From assembly GCA_900555075.1 (NCBI GenBank), contig USJO01000033.1, positions 1-12,369 of the forward strand: a DNA stretch of 12,369 nt, given 5' to 3'. Positions 5,819 to 12,369 of the stretch are shown here, piece by piece. The notes beneath the pieces are model-generated. The model was not told the origin of the DNA. It searched no databases and saw only the letters and a list, made by a program, of their open reading frames with translations. Source of the stretch: an uncultured Clostridium sp. GTDB lineage: Bacteria > Bacillota > Clostridia > TANB77 > CAG-508. The first letter of the stretch is position 1; every line of letters starts with the position of its first letter. Made by a program: the position numbers and the translations under genes.

Positions 5819-6985
5819 ATGAAAAATATTGATATAACAGAAAAAATAATATATATTGGAGCAGATGATAAAGATATTGATCTATTTGAAAGTCAATATA
5901 TTGTTCCAAATGGAATATCATATAATTCATATTTAATAATGGATGAAAAAATTGCAATTATGGATACAATAGATAGAAGAAAAACTGAAGAGTGGATACA
6001 TAATTTAGAAAAAACATTAGATGGTAGAGAACCTGATTATTTAATAGTTTCTCATTTAGAGCCAGACCATGCATACAATATTGAAAACATAATGAAAAAA
6101 TATACAAGAATGAAAATAGTAGGAAATAATAAAGCACTAACACTTATTCCACAATTTTTTAATATTCCAAATTTCGAAGAAAGACAAATTGAAGTTAAAG
6201 AAGGAGACAAATTAAATTTAGGAGAACATATATTAAATTTTATAATGGCTCCAATGGTGCATTGGCCTGAAGTAATGATGACATATGAGCAAAAAGAAAA
6301 AATATTATTCTCTGCTGATGGCTTTGGAAAATTTGGTACTTTAGATACTGATGAAGAATGGGACTGTGAGGCAAGAAGATATTATTTTGGAATAGTTGGA
6401 AAATATGGATTACAAGTTCAATCAGTATTAAAAAAAGCAAGGAATTTAGATATAAGAATGATTTGTCCATTACACGGTCCAGTTTTAAAAGATAATTTAC
6501 CACATTATATAGAAAAATATGATATTTGGAGTTCATATAAATCAGAAAGTGAAGGAATTTTTATTGCCTGTTGCTCAATACATGGAAATACGATGCAGGT
6601 TGCAGAAAAATTAAAAGAAATATTAGAAGAAAAAGGCATAAAAAAAGTTGTATTATCAGATTTAGCAAGAGAAGATTGGGCAGAGTGTATAGAATATGCC
6701 TTTAGATATCCAAATTTGATTTTATTAGCACCAACATATAATATGGAAGTATTTACACCCATGAGGAACTTTTTAAATAATTTGAAAGAAAGAAACTATC
6801 AAAATAAAAAGGTTGCTATTATTGAAAATGGCACATGGGCTCCAAACTCTGCAAGGTGTATGAAAGAATTATTAGATACTATGAAAAACATAGAAATAGT
6901 AAAGCCAATTATTACAATAAAATCAACTATGAAAGAATCTAATATTTTAGAATTAAAAAATTTAGCAAATAATTTTCTAGATTAA
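5819..6985 (+). CDS. fprA: Flavodiiron protein (A-type flavoprotein), O2/NO reductase
   Basis: Soluble cytoplasmic enzyme that reduces O2 to water and, in some members, NO to N2O, protecting anaerobes. The 388 aa contain the expected two domains. First is a metallo-beta-lactamase-like domain (about 1-245) with the di-iron ligands H79-x-E81-x-D83-H84 (SHLEPDHAYN), H148 (APMVHWPE), D167 (SADGFGKFG) and H219 (CPLHGP). Second is a flavodoxin-like domain (about 246-388) with the FMN phosphate loop SIHGNT at 253-258 and APTYNMEVFTPM. There is no extra C-terminal rubredoxin, so it is a class A member that needs an outside electron donor; the next gene supplies one. The ATG at 5819 follows GAGGTG (5808-5813). 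The next gene starts 14 nt after the stop, indicating an operon. Whether O2 or NO is the main substrate cannot be told from sequence. Confidence 0.95.
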   Translation: MKNIDITEKIIYIGADDKDIDLFESQYIVPNGISYNSYLIMDEKIAIMDTIDRRKTEEWIHNLEKTLDGREPDYLIVSHLEPDHAYNIENIMKKYTRMKIVGNNKALTLIPQFFNIPNFEERQIEVKEGDKLNLGEHILNFIMAPMVHWPEVMMTYEQKEKILFSADGFGKFGTLDTDEEWDCEARRYYFGIVGKYGLQVQSVLKKARNLDIRMICPLHGPVLKDNLPHYIEKYDIWSSYKSESEGIFIACCSIHGNTMQVAEKLKEILEEKGIKKVVLSDLAREDWAECIEYAFRYPNLILLAPTYNMEVFTPMRNFLNNLKERNYQNKKVAIIENGTWAPNSARCMKELLDTMKNIEIVKPIITIKSTMKESNILELKNLANNFLD

Positions 6986-6999
6986 ATAACGGAGGAAAT

Positions 7000-7596
7000 A
7001 TGAAAAATCTTAAAATTACAAATAAAATATCTCAAGGAATGTATGTTTTAACAACTAATAATGGTGGATGTATAGTTGATAGTGTGTCTCAAATAAGTGC
7101 AGGAGATAATCCATTATTGGCAGTTTCTATAATGAAAAAGAATAATACTAATTTGTTACTTAAGAATAATAAAAAATTTGCTATCTCTATATTAGGAAAA
7201 GAAACAGATGGAGAAATTATTAAAACATTCGGTTTTAATTCTATGAGAGAAATAAACAAGTTTGAAAAAGTTGATACGAAAAAGATAGAAGGATTAGAAA
7301 TAATTAGTAATGCATTAGGATATATGATATGCGAAATAGTTGATTATATAGATAATGATACACATACTTTATTTATAGGAAAAATTATTGAGGCAGATCT
7401 AGAAAAGGATGAGGAACCAATGACATATTTATATTATCAAGAAAATAAAGAAAAATTATTAAAAGTAAAAACTGCTAACAATCAAACAGCTTGGATTTGT
7501 ACCATTTGTGGATTTATATATTATGGAGAAGAACTGCCAGATGATTATAAATGTCCTATATGTGGAGTAGATAAAACCTTATTTAAAAGAAAATAA
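7000..7596 (+). CDS. Flavin reductase-rubredoxin fusion (Hrb type), electron donor to the flavodiiron protein
   Basis: A 198-aa protein with an N-terminal FMN-binding split-barrel flavin reductase domain (about 1-155; typical opening ISQGMYVLTTNNGG followed by SVSQISAGDNPLLAVSI). A C-terminal rubredoxin domain has the iron ligands C167, C170, C185 and C188. The loop between the two CxxC pairs is short, as in the rubredoxin domain of rubrerythrins. The architecture and position match high-molecular-weight rubredoxin (Hrb) of Moorella thermoacetica, which passes electrons from NADH to FprA. By analogy it would take electrons from NAD(P)H and feed the preceding gene product. GGAGG at 6991-6995 sets the start at 7000. 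Family function is well known; the electron donor here is inferred. Confidence 0.9.
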   Translation: MKNLKITNKISQGMYVLTTNNGGCIVDSVSQISAGDNPLLAVSIMKKNNTNLLLKNNKKFAISILGKETDGEIIKTFGFNSMREINKFEKVDTKKIEGLEIISNALGYMICEIVDYIDNDTHTLFIGKIIEADLEKDEEPMTYLYYQENKEKLLKVKTANNQTAWICTICGFIYYGEELPDDYKCPICGVDKTLFKRK

Positions 7597-7612
7597 CAAA
7601 GGAGATAGCAAA

Positions 7613-7708
7613 ATGTAAGTTGAATTAAATAAAAATGAAAAAATAGCTAAAACACTAATAGGATTTAGACCTAAAGAGGCAATAAAAGAAGTATTAAATA
7701 ATATTTAA
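7613..7708 (+). pseudogene. Tiny reading frame with a stop at codon 2
   Basis: A good ribosome site AAAGGAGAT (7598-7606) precedes ATG at 7613, but the next codon is TAA (7616-7618). The same frame then stays open for 29 codons to a TAA at 7706-7708, encoding a lysine-rich helix-like peptide containing IAKTLIGFRPKEAIKEVL. No other start codon opens that frame. The simplest reading is a small gene disabled by a point mutation, or a sequencing error. A deliberate start-stop pair used for coupling is possible. I do not recognise the peptide. It lies between two rubredoxin-type genes, so it may once have belonged to that operon. Confidence 0.5.
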
Positions 7709-7738
7709 TAAATAATTTAAAGAAAGGAGATGAAATTT

Positions 7739-7882
7739 ATGAAATACGAATGTATAGCTTGTGGCTATATTTATGATGAAACGGTTGAAGGAGTTAAATT
7801 TGAAGATTTACCTTCTGACTGGGTATGCCCATTATGTGGAGTAGGAAAAGACATGTTTAAAAAAGTAGAAGAAAAGGAGTAA
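7739..7882 (+). CDS. Rubredoxin, short-loop form (47 aa)
   Basis: Small cytoplasmic one-electron carrier with a single Fe(Cys)4 site. The ligands are C5 and C8 (ECIACGYIYD) and C30 and C33 (DWVCPLCGVGKDMF), followed by the usual acidic tail. Common rubredoxins are 52-54 aa with 29 residues between the CxxC pairs; here there are 21, so about eight residues of the loop are absent. Desulfovibrio desulfuricans has a comparable 45-aa form. The start at 7739 is chosen because AAGGAG (7724-7729) is 9 nt upstream; the in-frame ATG at 7730 directly abuts that site. It lies close behind the Hrb-type gene and probably carries electrons to the flavodiiron protein or to other peroxide- and oxygen-removing enzymes. 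Confidence 0.93.
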   Translation: MKYECIACGYIYDETVEGVKFEDLPSDWVCPLCGVGKDMFKKVEEKE

Positions 7883-7904
7883 ATAAAAAGAAATTATTAC
7901 ATTG

Positions 7905-7938
7905 TGAAACTTTCATAAAAAAACAAAAGTATTATAAG
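7905..7938 (+). promoter_or_regulatory. Weak candidate promoter/operator ahead of the tandem paralogues
   Basis: TGAAACTTTCA (7905-7915) is a perfect 11-base palindrome with a central C. CTTTCA at its right end stands 17 nt before TATAAG (7933-7938). The -35 match is poor (3 of 6), so this is only a suggestion that the tandem genes have their own regulated start. Confidence 0.25.
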
Positions 7939-10241
7939 AGAAAGGTAAAAGGTGATTTATATGAAGAAATCCACAAAAATCATACTTGCAGTTTTAATTA
8001 TAATTGCAATCATAATTGGCACAATGTTTTTAATTGACTTAAACAGAATGAAGAATAACAAACCAGTATTATTTAGTACATGGGGACGAAAATATGTACT
8101 ACCAGCAAAAGTTAATACAAAGCTAAGTGTAGTAACATCATTAGAAGATGAAATAACATCAAACACAGCTTGGTGTGGTACATTTAACTTAATTTGGAAT
8201 GATTTAAAAAATGACTTGGCAAAAAAAGACATAGTTTTTAATCCTCAACCAACAGCAGTAGATAATTTAAACAAAGGAACATTTAACACATCATGCTTAT
8301 CAGAAGATAGCTACTACAAAGTATATGGAAGTCCAACACTAGAACTAAAAAAACAAATTGAAAAAGCTATCAAAGAAAAATTTAATGAAACAAGCGATAT
8401 CCTAGACGATTTTAGTTGGGAAGAAGGGGAAAGTGATAATTATTTCCTATATGTAATGCTAAAAAAACAATTTGAATTCCCAAAAGTGTTCACAAAATTA
8501 GAAAATGGGAACTTTGGAAAATACAAAAATGTAAAATATTTTGGAATTGATTCAAGCACAGATGAAGCTGTAAGAGACCAAGTAGAAGTATTGTATTACA
8601 ACTCAGATAGCAATTTTGCAGTTAAGCTAAATACAAAACAAAATGATGAAGTAATAATTTCAAGAGGAAACACAGAAAACAATTTTGGTGATATATTTAA
8701 AGGTATAACTGAAAAATCAAGTAAATATGATGGAAGCAAATCATTTAATGAAACAGATAAATTAAAAATACCAAAAATTAGCTTCAACTTAAAACAAGAA
8801 ATAACAGAAGTTGAAAACAAACCATATACTTTTTCAAATGGAGATATATACTACATTGAAAAAGCTCTACAAACAATTGAATTTGACTTAGATGAAAAGG
8901 GTGGTAGAATTAAAAGTGAAGCAGGAATGATGACTAAATTAAGTGCAGCAATGCCAGAAGAACCAAGAGAATTTATGGTAGATGACACATTCACAATATT
9001 CTTAAAAGAAAAGGGAAAAGACTTACCATACTTCGCAGCACAAATTTCAGATATATCTCAAGTTCAAGAGGATGCAAAAGAAAATTAGAAAAATAAAAGA
9101 AAGGTAAAAAGTGATTTATATGAAGAAATCCACAAAAATTATACTTGCAGTTTTAATTATAATTGCAATCATAATTGGCACAATGTTTTTAATCGACTTA
9201 AACAGAATGAAAAACAACAAACCAGTGCTATTCAGCACATGGGGAAGAAAGTATGCACCCACAACAAAAGTTAATACAAAACTAAACATAGTAACATCAT
9301 TAGAAGATGAAATAACATCAAACACAGCTTGGTGTGGTACATTTAACTTAATTTGGAATGATTTAAAAAATGACTTGGCAAAAAAAGACATAGTTTTTAA
9401 TCCTCAACCAACAGCAGTAGATAATTTAAACAAAGGAACATTTAACACATCATGCTTATCAGAAGATAGCTACTACAAAGTATATGGAAGTCCAACACTA
9501 GAACTAAAAAAACAAATTGAAAAAGCTATCAAAGAAAAATTTAATGAAACAAGCGATATCCTAGACGATTTTAGTTGGGAAGAAGGGGAAAGTGATAATT
9601 ATTTCCTATATGTAATGCTAAAAAAACAATTTGAATTCCCAAAAGTGTTCACAAAATTAGAAAATGGAGACTTTGGAAAATACAAGAATGTAAAATATTT
9701 TGGAATTAATTCAAGTACAGATAAAGCTGTAAGAAACCAAGTAGAAGTGTTGTATTATAACTCAAGTAGCGATTTTGCAATAAAACTAAAAACAAAACAA
9801 AATGATGAAGTAATAATCTCAAGAGGAAATACAGAAACTAATTTTGGAGATGTATTTAAAAGTATAACTGAAAAATCAAGTAAATATAATGGAAGCACAT
9901 CATTTAATGAAACAGATAAATTAAAAATACCAAACATAAAATTCAACCTAAAAGAAGAAATAACAGAAGTTGAAAACAAACCATTCACATTTTCAAATGG
10001 AAGAGAATACTGTATTGAAAAAGCACTACAAACAATACAATTTGAGCTAGACGAAAAAGGTGGAAAAATCAAAAGCGAAGCAGGTATAAGTTTAAAAGAA
10101 GCGGCAATAATGCCAACAGAAAAACCAAGAGATTTCTTAGTAGATGACACATTTACAATATTCCTAAAAGAAGAAGGAAGAGACTTACCATACTTTGCAG
10201 CACAAATTTCAGATATATCTCAAGTTCAAGAAGACATACAA
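7939..10241 (+). repeat. Tandem gene duplication (unit offset 1159 bp)
   Basis: The block from about 7939 (just before the ribosome site of copy 1) is repeated from about 9098, with a constant offset of 1159 bp through the first half of the genes. The duplication includes the ribosome site and whole gene. 8130-8508 is identical base for base to 9289-9667 (379 bp), while the flanking and 3' parts have diverged at many positions. Confidence 0.95.
7961..9088 (+). CDS. Membrane-anchored serpin-like protein, copy 1
   Basis: The 375 aa start with a lysine-bearing head and one hydrophobic segment (about 7-25, rich in Ile), with no lipobox cysteine. The rest is therefore probably anchored outside the membrane. 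No named family is certain. The C-terminal layout resembles serpins: KALQTIEFDLDEKGG (up to G315) looks like the strand and hinge before a reactive-centre loop. A variable loop (about 316-337) follows, and DDTFTIFLKEKGKDLPYFAAQI resembles the conserved serpin C-terminal strands. The helix FNLIWNDLKNDLAKKDIVF near the N-terminus fits serpin helix A. The hinge is not the classic run of small residues, so inhibitory activity is doubtful. The ATG at 7961 after AAGGTGA (7949-7955) is preferred over the GTG at 7952, which lies inside that ribosome site. A 32-nt gap leads to its paralogue. Alternative: an unrelated extracellular domain family. Confidence 0.75.
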   Translation: MKKSTKIILAVLIIIAIIIGTMFLIDLNRMKNNKPVLFSTWGRKYVLPAKVNTKLSVVTSLEDEITSNTAWCGTFNLIWNDLKNDLAKKDIVFNPQPTAVDNLNKGTFNTSCLSEDSYYKVYGSPTLELKKQIEKAIKEKFNETSDILDDFSWEEGESDNYFLYVMLKKQFEFPKVFTKLENGNFGKYKNVKYFGIDSSTDEAVRDQVEVLYYNSDSNFAVKLNTKQNDEVIISRGNTENNFGDIFKGITEKSSKYDGSKSFNETDKLKIPKISFNLKQEITEVENKPYTFSNGDIYYIEKALQTIEFDLDEKGGRIKSEAGMMTKLSAAMPEEPREFMVDDTFTIFLKEKGKDLPYFAAQISDISQVQEDAKEN

Positions 10242-10244
10242 TAA
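9120..10244 (+). CDS. Membrane-anchored serpin-like protein, copy 2
   Basis: Paralogue of the preceding gene, 374 aa, with the same N-terminal anchor and overall layout. The middle third is identical at DNA level, and most of the rest differs by scattered substitutions. The clearest change is in the presumed reactive-centre loop: ISLKEAAIMPTEKPRDFL here against MMTKLSAAMPEEPREFM in copy 1, one residue longer, while the strands on both sides (GGxIKSEAG and VDDTFTIFLKE) are kept. The start at 9120 corresponds to that of copy 1. Its ribosome site is weaker because one base change turns AAGGTGA into AAAGTGA; GAAAGG lies further upstream. The two genes probably form one transcript ending at the strong terminator that follows. 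The serpin assignment is an inference from pattern only. Confidence 0.75.
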   Translation: MKKSTKIILAVLIIIAIIIGTMFLIDLNRMKNNKPVLFSTWGRKYAPTTKVNTKLNIVTSLEDEITSNTAWCGTFNLIWNDLKNDLAKKDIVFNPQPTAVDNLNKGTFNTSCLSEDSYYKVYGSPTLELKKQIEKAIKEKFNETSDILDDFSWEEGESDNYFLYVMLKKQFEFPKVFTKLENGDFGKYKNVKYFGINSSTDKAVRNQVEVLYYNSSSDFAIKLKTKQNDEVIISRGNTETNFGDVFKSITEKSSKYNGSTSFNETDKLKIPNIKFNLKEEITEVENKPFTFSNGREYCIEKALQTIQFELDEKGGKIKSEAGISLKEAAIMPTEKPRDFLVDDTFTIFLKEEGRDLPYFAAQISDISQVQEDIQ

Positions 10245-10252
10245 AATTAAAT

Positions 10253-10284
10253 AAGCCCCAGTTGTAACTGGGGCTTTAACTTTA
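10253..10284. terminator. Strong two-way terminator between converging genes
   Basis: AAGCCCCAGT (10253-10262) pairs perfectly with ACTGGGGCTT (10267-10276) around the loop TGTA. The tail on the + strand is TTTAACTTTATT. On the minus strand the hairpin follows the stop codon of the permease gene and is followed by TATTTAATTTTA. It ends both the tandem serpin-like genes and the converging permease gene. Confidence 0.92.
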
Positions 10285-11448
10285 TTCCACACTCTTTAAA
10301 CTCTCAATCATATCAATTTTCTTCAAAACAAAATGAATTATAAAATTAACAATAAATGAGAAGAAAATAGTAATTATACTAGAGTAAACATAGCTTATTG
10401 GCTTTATATTCCTCATAAATTTAAGTGAATCTATTTCTATGCTTGATATTATAGCAGATGTTAAAAATGTTCCAAATACTAACCCTAAAGCCACACCAAC
10501 TATAGTAAATATAATGTTTTCCTTATTTATATAATTATCAACCTCTTTATCATAAAATCCTAAAACTTTAAGTGTAGCAATTTCTCTTTGGCGTTCTGCT
10601 ATATTTATATTTGCTAAGTTGTATAACACCACAAAATCAAGCATTGCAGATGCTACTATTAAAATTACAACTACATAGTTCATGGTGTTTAGCATATCGC
10701 TAACTGAATTCATAAGAGTGCTAATTAGTGATACTGAGGCTACTCCATCATAACCTAGGATATCTTCAGATATCTTATTTTGCTCATCTTCGCTGATGTC
10801 TTTTGTATTAAAATATATAATGTCTGTTTGATATTGTTTCAAATTACTTTCATAAAATTCTTTAGACATATACACATAATGGCTAACATGATTTTTAACA
10901 ATGTTGCTTACATTAAATTGATATTCCTTATCTTCTGAATCTATAAATTTTATATTATCTCCAGCAGAAATACCAAGCATATCTGCAACTTTATCTGTTA
11001 TAATTATTCCATCATTTCCAATACTAACATTTTCTCCTGTTTTAAAATCCATTAAATTATAAACTGTAGTATAATTATCTAAAGTTTCTGGAACAAAAAC
11101 TGTTATATTGTAGTTTTTAGAACCATTGCTAAGCTTTGCGGTCGTTGCACATACTGTTACATAGCTTTCTATATTTTCATTGTTTTGTAAGTATTCTTCA
11201 ATTTCTGGTAAGTTATCAGTGTTTGAAAGTGTAATTGTTGCATCATATTTGAAAATTTCTTTAAATTCTGCATTAGGTATATCATCTACAGAATCTCTTA
11301 TTCCAAAGCCAGTAAGCATAAGTCCTGTACAGCCTGCAATTCCTATAATTGTCATTAACGCTCTTTTCTTATATCTAAAAATATTTCTAGCAGTAACTTT
11401 ATGGGAAAAATTAAATCTTTTCCAGATAAATGGTATTTTTTCAAGCAA
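10282..11448 (-). CDS. C-terminal part of the ABC permease: second FtsX domain
   Basis: This frame begins on paper with a TTG at 11448 and no ribosome site, so it is best seen as the frameshifted continuation of the upstream part. It opens with the linker FSHKVTARNIFRYKKR and a TM segment (ALMTIIGIAGCTGLMLTGFG). An extracellular domain of about 190 residues follows. Then TM segments frame NINIAERQREIATLKVLGFYDKEV, the FtsX signature turn, and two last TM segments end about 10 residues before the C-terminus. All expected elements are intact, so a joined protein would look functional. It converges on the tandem serpin-like genes across a shared terminator. Confidence 0.8.
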   Translation of the reverse strand: MLEKIPFIWKRFNFSHKVTARNIFRYKKRALMTIIGIAGCTGLMLTGFGIRDSVDDIPNAEFKEIFKYDATITLSNTDNLPEIEEYLQNNENIESYVTVCATTAKLSNGSKNYNITVFVPETLDNYTTVYNLMDFKTGENVSIGNDGIIITDKVADMLGISAGDNIKFIDSEDKEYQFNVSNIVKNHVSHYVYMSKEFYESNLKQYQTDIIYFNTKDISEDEQNKISEDILGYDGVASVSLISTLMNSVSDMLNTMNYVVVILIVASAMLDFVVLYNLANINIAERQREIATLKVLGFYDKEVDNYINKENIIFTIVGVALGLVFGTFLTSAIISSIEIDSLKFMRNIKPISYVYSSIITIFFSFIVNFIIHFVLKKIDMIESLKSVE

Positions 11449-11455
11449 TATTTTC

Positions 11456-12369
11456 TTACCGCATTTTTGGTGGTTTTGGTCTCATTAAAACTGATGGCAT
11501 CTGTTTAAGTTCTTTTACTGCAACTAAAATTGTAGCACCACCAATACAAATAAACGAAATTATTGTTCCAAGTAAACCAATATCAAATCTGAAACTTGAG
11601 TAAAATTTTGGTATACTATAAATCATTGAATACATAATCCATACTATATTAGGTATTAAATATAAACCAACAATCATACCGAAAGCTCCACCTAAGATAC
11701 ATGCAAAAAGAGAATAGATGATATATTTTAAAATAATTTGAGTATTAGTATAACCAAGTGCTTTTAATGTTCCAATTTCTATTCTTTCTTCTTCAATCAT
11801 TCTTGTCATTGATGTTAAGCTTATTAAAACAGCAACAAAATAGAAAATAACTGGGAACAATTTTGAAATATTAGACATTGTTTTTATTGCATCAAAAATG
11901 CTGTTATACCCAGAGTTATCAAGTCTATCTTGAATGTACCATTTGCATTTTTCAATTTTAGAAATCTCATTTTTTGCATCATCAATTTTTGATTGGGCTT
12001 CATCTAATTTATCTTGAGCTTCTTGCTTTTTATCCTCGAATTCAGCTTTACTGCTAGATAATTTAGACTTTGCCTTTCTAATTTCAGCTTTGTTATTTGC
12101 TATTTCAGTTCTTGCTTGTTCAAATTTAGCTTCAGCTTCTTTTTGAGAAGCTTCTAATGCTTGTTTTTGCTTCAAAAGTTCAGCTTTTTGGGCTTCTTTT
12201 ACAGCATCTTCTAAAGGAGCTGCTTCAAGCTGATTTTCTGCATTTTCAATTTGTGCTTTAGCACTTGTAAATTGTGCATTTGCTCGTTCTATTTGTGCGT
12301 TTAATTCTTTTTCCCCATTTTGAATTTTTCTCTCAGATGATGCAATTTGATTTTCAGCATTTTTAATTT
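11456..12369 (-). CDS. N-terminal part (partial) of the ABC permease: coiled coil and first FtsX domain
   Basis: The frame is open from the window edge (no in-frame stop between 12369 and 12176), so the apparent TTG start at 12175 is not real. The first roughly 150 residues present are a long Ala/Glu/Lys/Gln-rich coiled coil, expected outside the membrane. Then comes a TM segment (FPVIFYFVAVLISLTSM) leading into RMIEEERIEIGTLKALGYT, the characteristic cytoplasmic turn of FtsX permeases. Two further TM segments follow (YSLFACILGGAFGMIVGLYL and LGTIISFICIGGATILVA). The frame stops at 11456 directly after PKPPKMR, where homologous proteins would continue. Such permeases act in substrate export or envelope processes; no substrate is apparent. 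Confidence 0.8.
   Translation of the reverse strand, partial: IKNAENQIASSERKIQNGEKELNAQIERANAQFTSAKAQIENAENQLEAAPLEDAVKEAQKAELLKQKQALEASQKEAEAKFEQARTEIANNKAEIRKAKSKLSSSKAEFEDKKQEAQDKLDEAQSKIDDAKNEISKIEKCKWYIQDRLDNSGYNSIFDAIKTMSNISKLFPVIFYFVAVLISLTSMTRMIEEERIEIGTLKALGYTNTQIILKYIIYSLFACILGGAFGMIVGLYLIPNIVWIMYSMIYSIPKFYSSFRFDIGLLGTIISFICIGGATILVAVKELKQMPSVLMRPKPPKMR
11459..11464 (-). other. Frameshift site in the permease gene
   Basis: On the coding strand the bases are ATG CGG TAA G. Leaving out the C (G at 11461 on the + strand) gives ATG GGT AAG AAA ATA, that is M-G-K-K-I, restoring the expected sequence. The codon CGG is very unusual in this A/T-rich genome and directly precedes the stop. 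Confidence 0.7.

Larger units (their letters stand above)
10282..12369 (-). pseudogene. FtsX/MacB-like ABC transporter permease, 5' end outside the window, frameshifted
   Basis: Two adjacent minus-strand reading frames together make one large permease of the kind common in Clostridia: extracellular coiled coil, first FtsX domain, cytoplasmic linker, second FtsX domain. The first frame ends at ...RPKPPKMR-stop (11456). The second frame, read back through its supposed start, gives KKILLEKIPFIWKRFNFSH, the natural continuation of PKMG. Removing one base near 11461 joins them. A real mutation, a sequencing error or a frameshifting site would each explain it. The reading frame is open to the window edge, so at least the N-terminal membrane helix and more coiled coil are missing. 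A partner ATPase should lie nearby, outside the window. Confidence 0.8.

Noticed and set aside
7952..7960. GTG at 7952 (and 9111) as the starts of the tandem genes
   Set aside because: The GTG at 7952 lies within the best ribosome site itself; the ATG three codons later has a suitable upstream site and begins a normal membrane-anchor head.
11180..11488. A + strand frame opposite the permease gene, with similar antisense frames over the flavodiiron and serpin-like genes
   Set aside because: They lack ribosome sites, have compositions expected of shadow frames, and overlap well-supported genes.

Overview
The window is AT-rich throughout. It carries Shine-Dalgarno sites close to AGGAGG, A/T-biased codons, Clostridia-like anaerobic oxygen-defence genes (flavodiiron protein, flavin reductase/rubredoxin, rubredoxin) and a large FtsX-type permease with an extracellular coiled coil. 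This suggests a low-GC Bacillota of the class Clostridia, probably an anaerobic gut or similar lineage. No species is claimed.

Left part (about 70-5600): a compact, complete type II-C CRISPR-Cas locus. A strong SigA-type promoter (71-99) drives a predicted tracrRNA. Its anti-repeat (133-168) matches the CRISPR repeat at 30 of 36 positions, and a 10-bp terminal hairpin ends 11 nt before the cas9 ribosome site. The tracrRNA therefore appears to be the 5' leader of the cas9 message. cas9 (1128 aa, all catalytic residues present), cas1 and cas2 follow on the + strand; no csn2 or cas4 is present. Beyond a two-way terminator lies an array of nine 36-nt repeats and eight 29-30-nt spacers. In the crRNA sense the array reads on the minus strand, towards cas2. 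Each repeat ends in the perfect extended -10 promoter TGATATAAT, so each repeat probably starts its own crRNA, as in Neisseria meningitidis. Spacer 1 reads through as a Walker A (P-loop) motif. A possible small RNA gene (about 5517-5596) sits just beyond the array.

Middle (5700-7882): an oxygen/NO detoxification cluster. It holds a flavodiiron protein, a flavin reductase fused to a rubredoxin domain (Hrb type), a tiny reading frame broken by a stop at codon 2, and a free short-loop rubredoxin. Electrons would pass from NAD(P)H through Hrb and rubredoxin to the di-iron site.

Right part (7939-12369): two tandem, membrane-anchored paralogues with a C-terminal layout resembling serpins. They share a 379-bp tract of perfect identity but differ in the stretch that would be the reactive-centre loop. 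A strong two-way terminator separates them from a converging minus-strand gene for an FtsX/MacB-like ABC transporter permease. That gene is cut off by the window edge and broken by a one-base frameshift near 11461.
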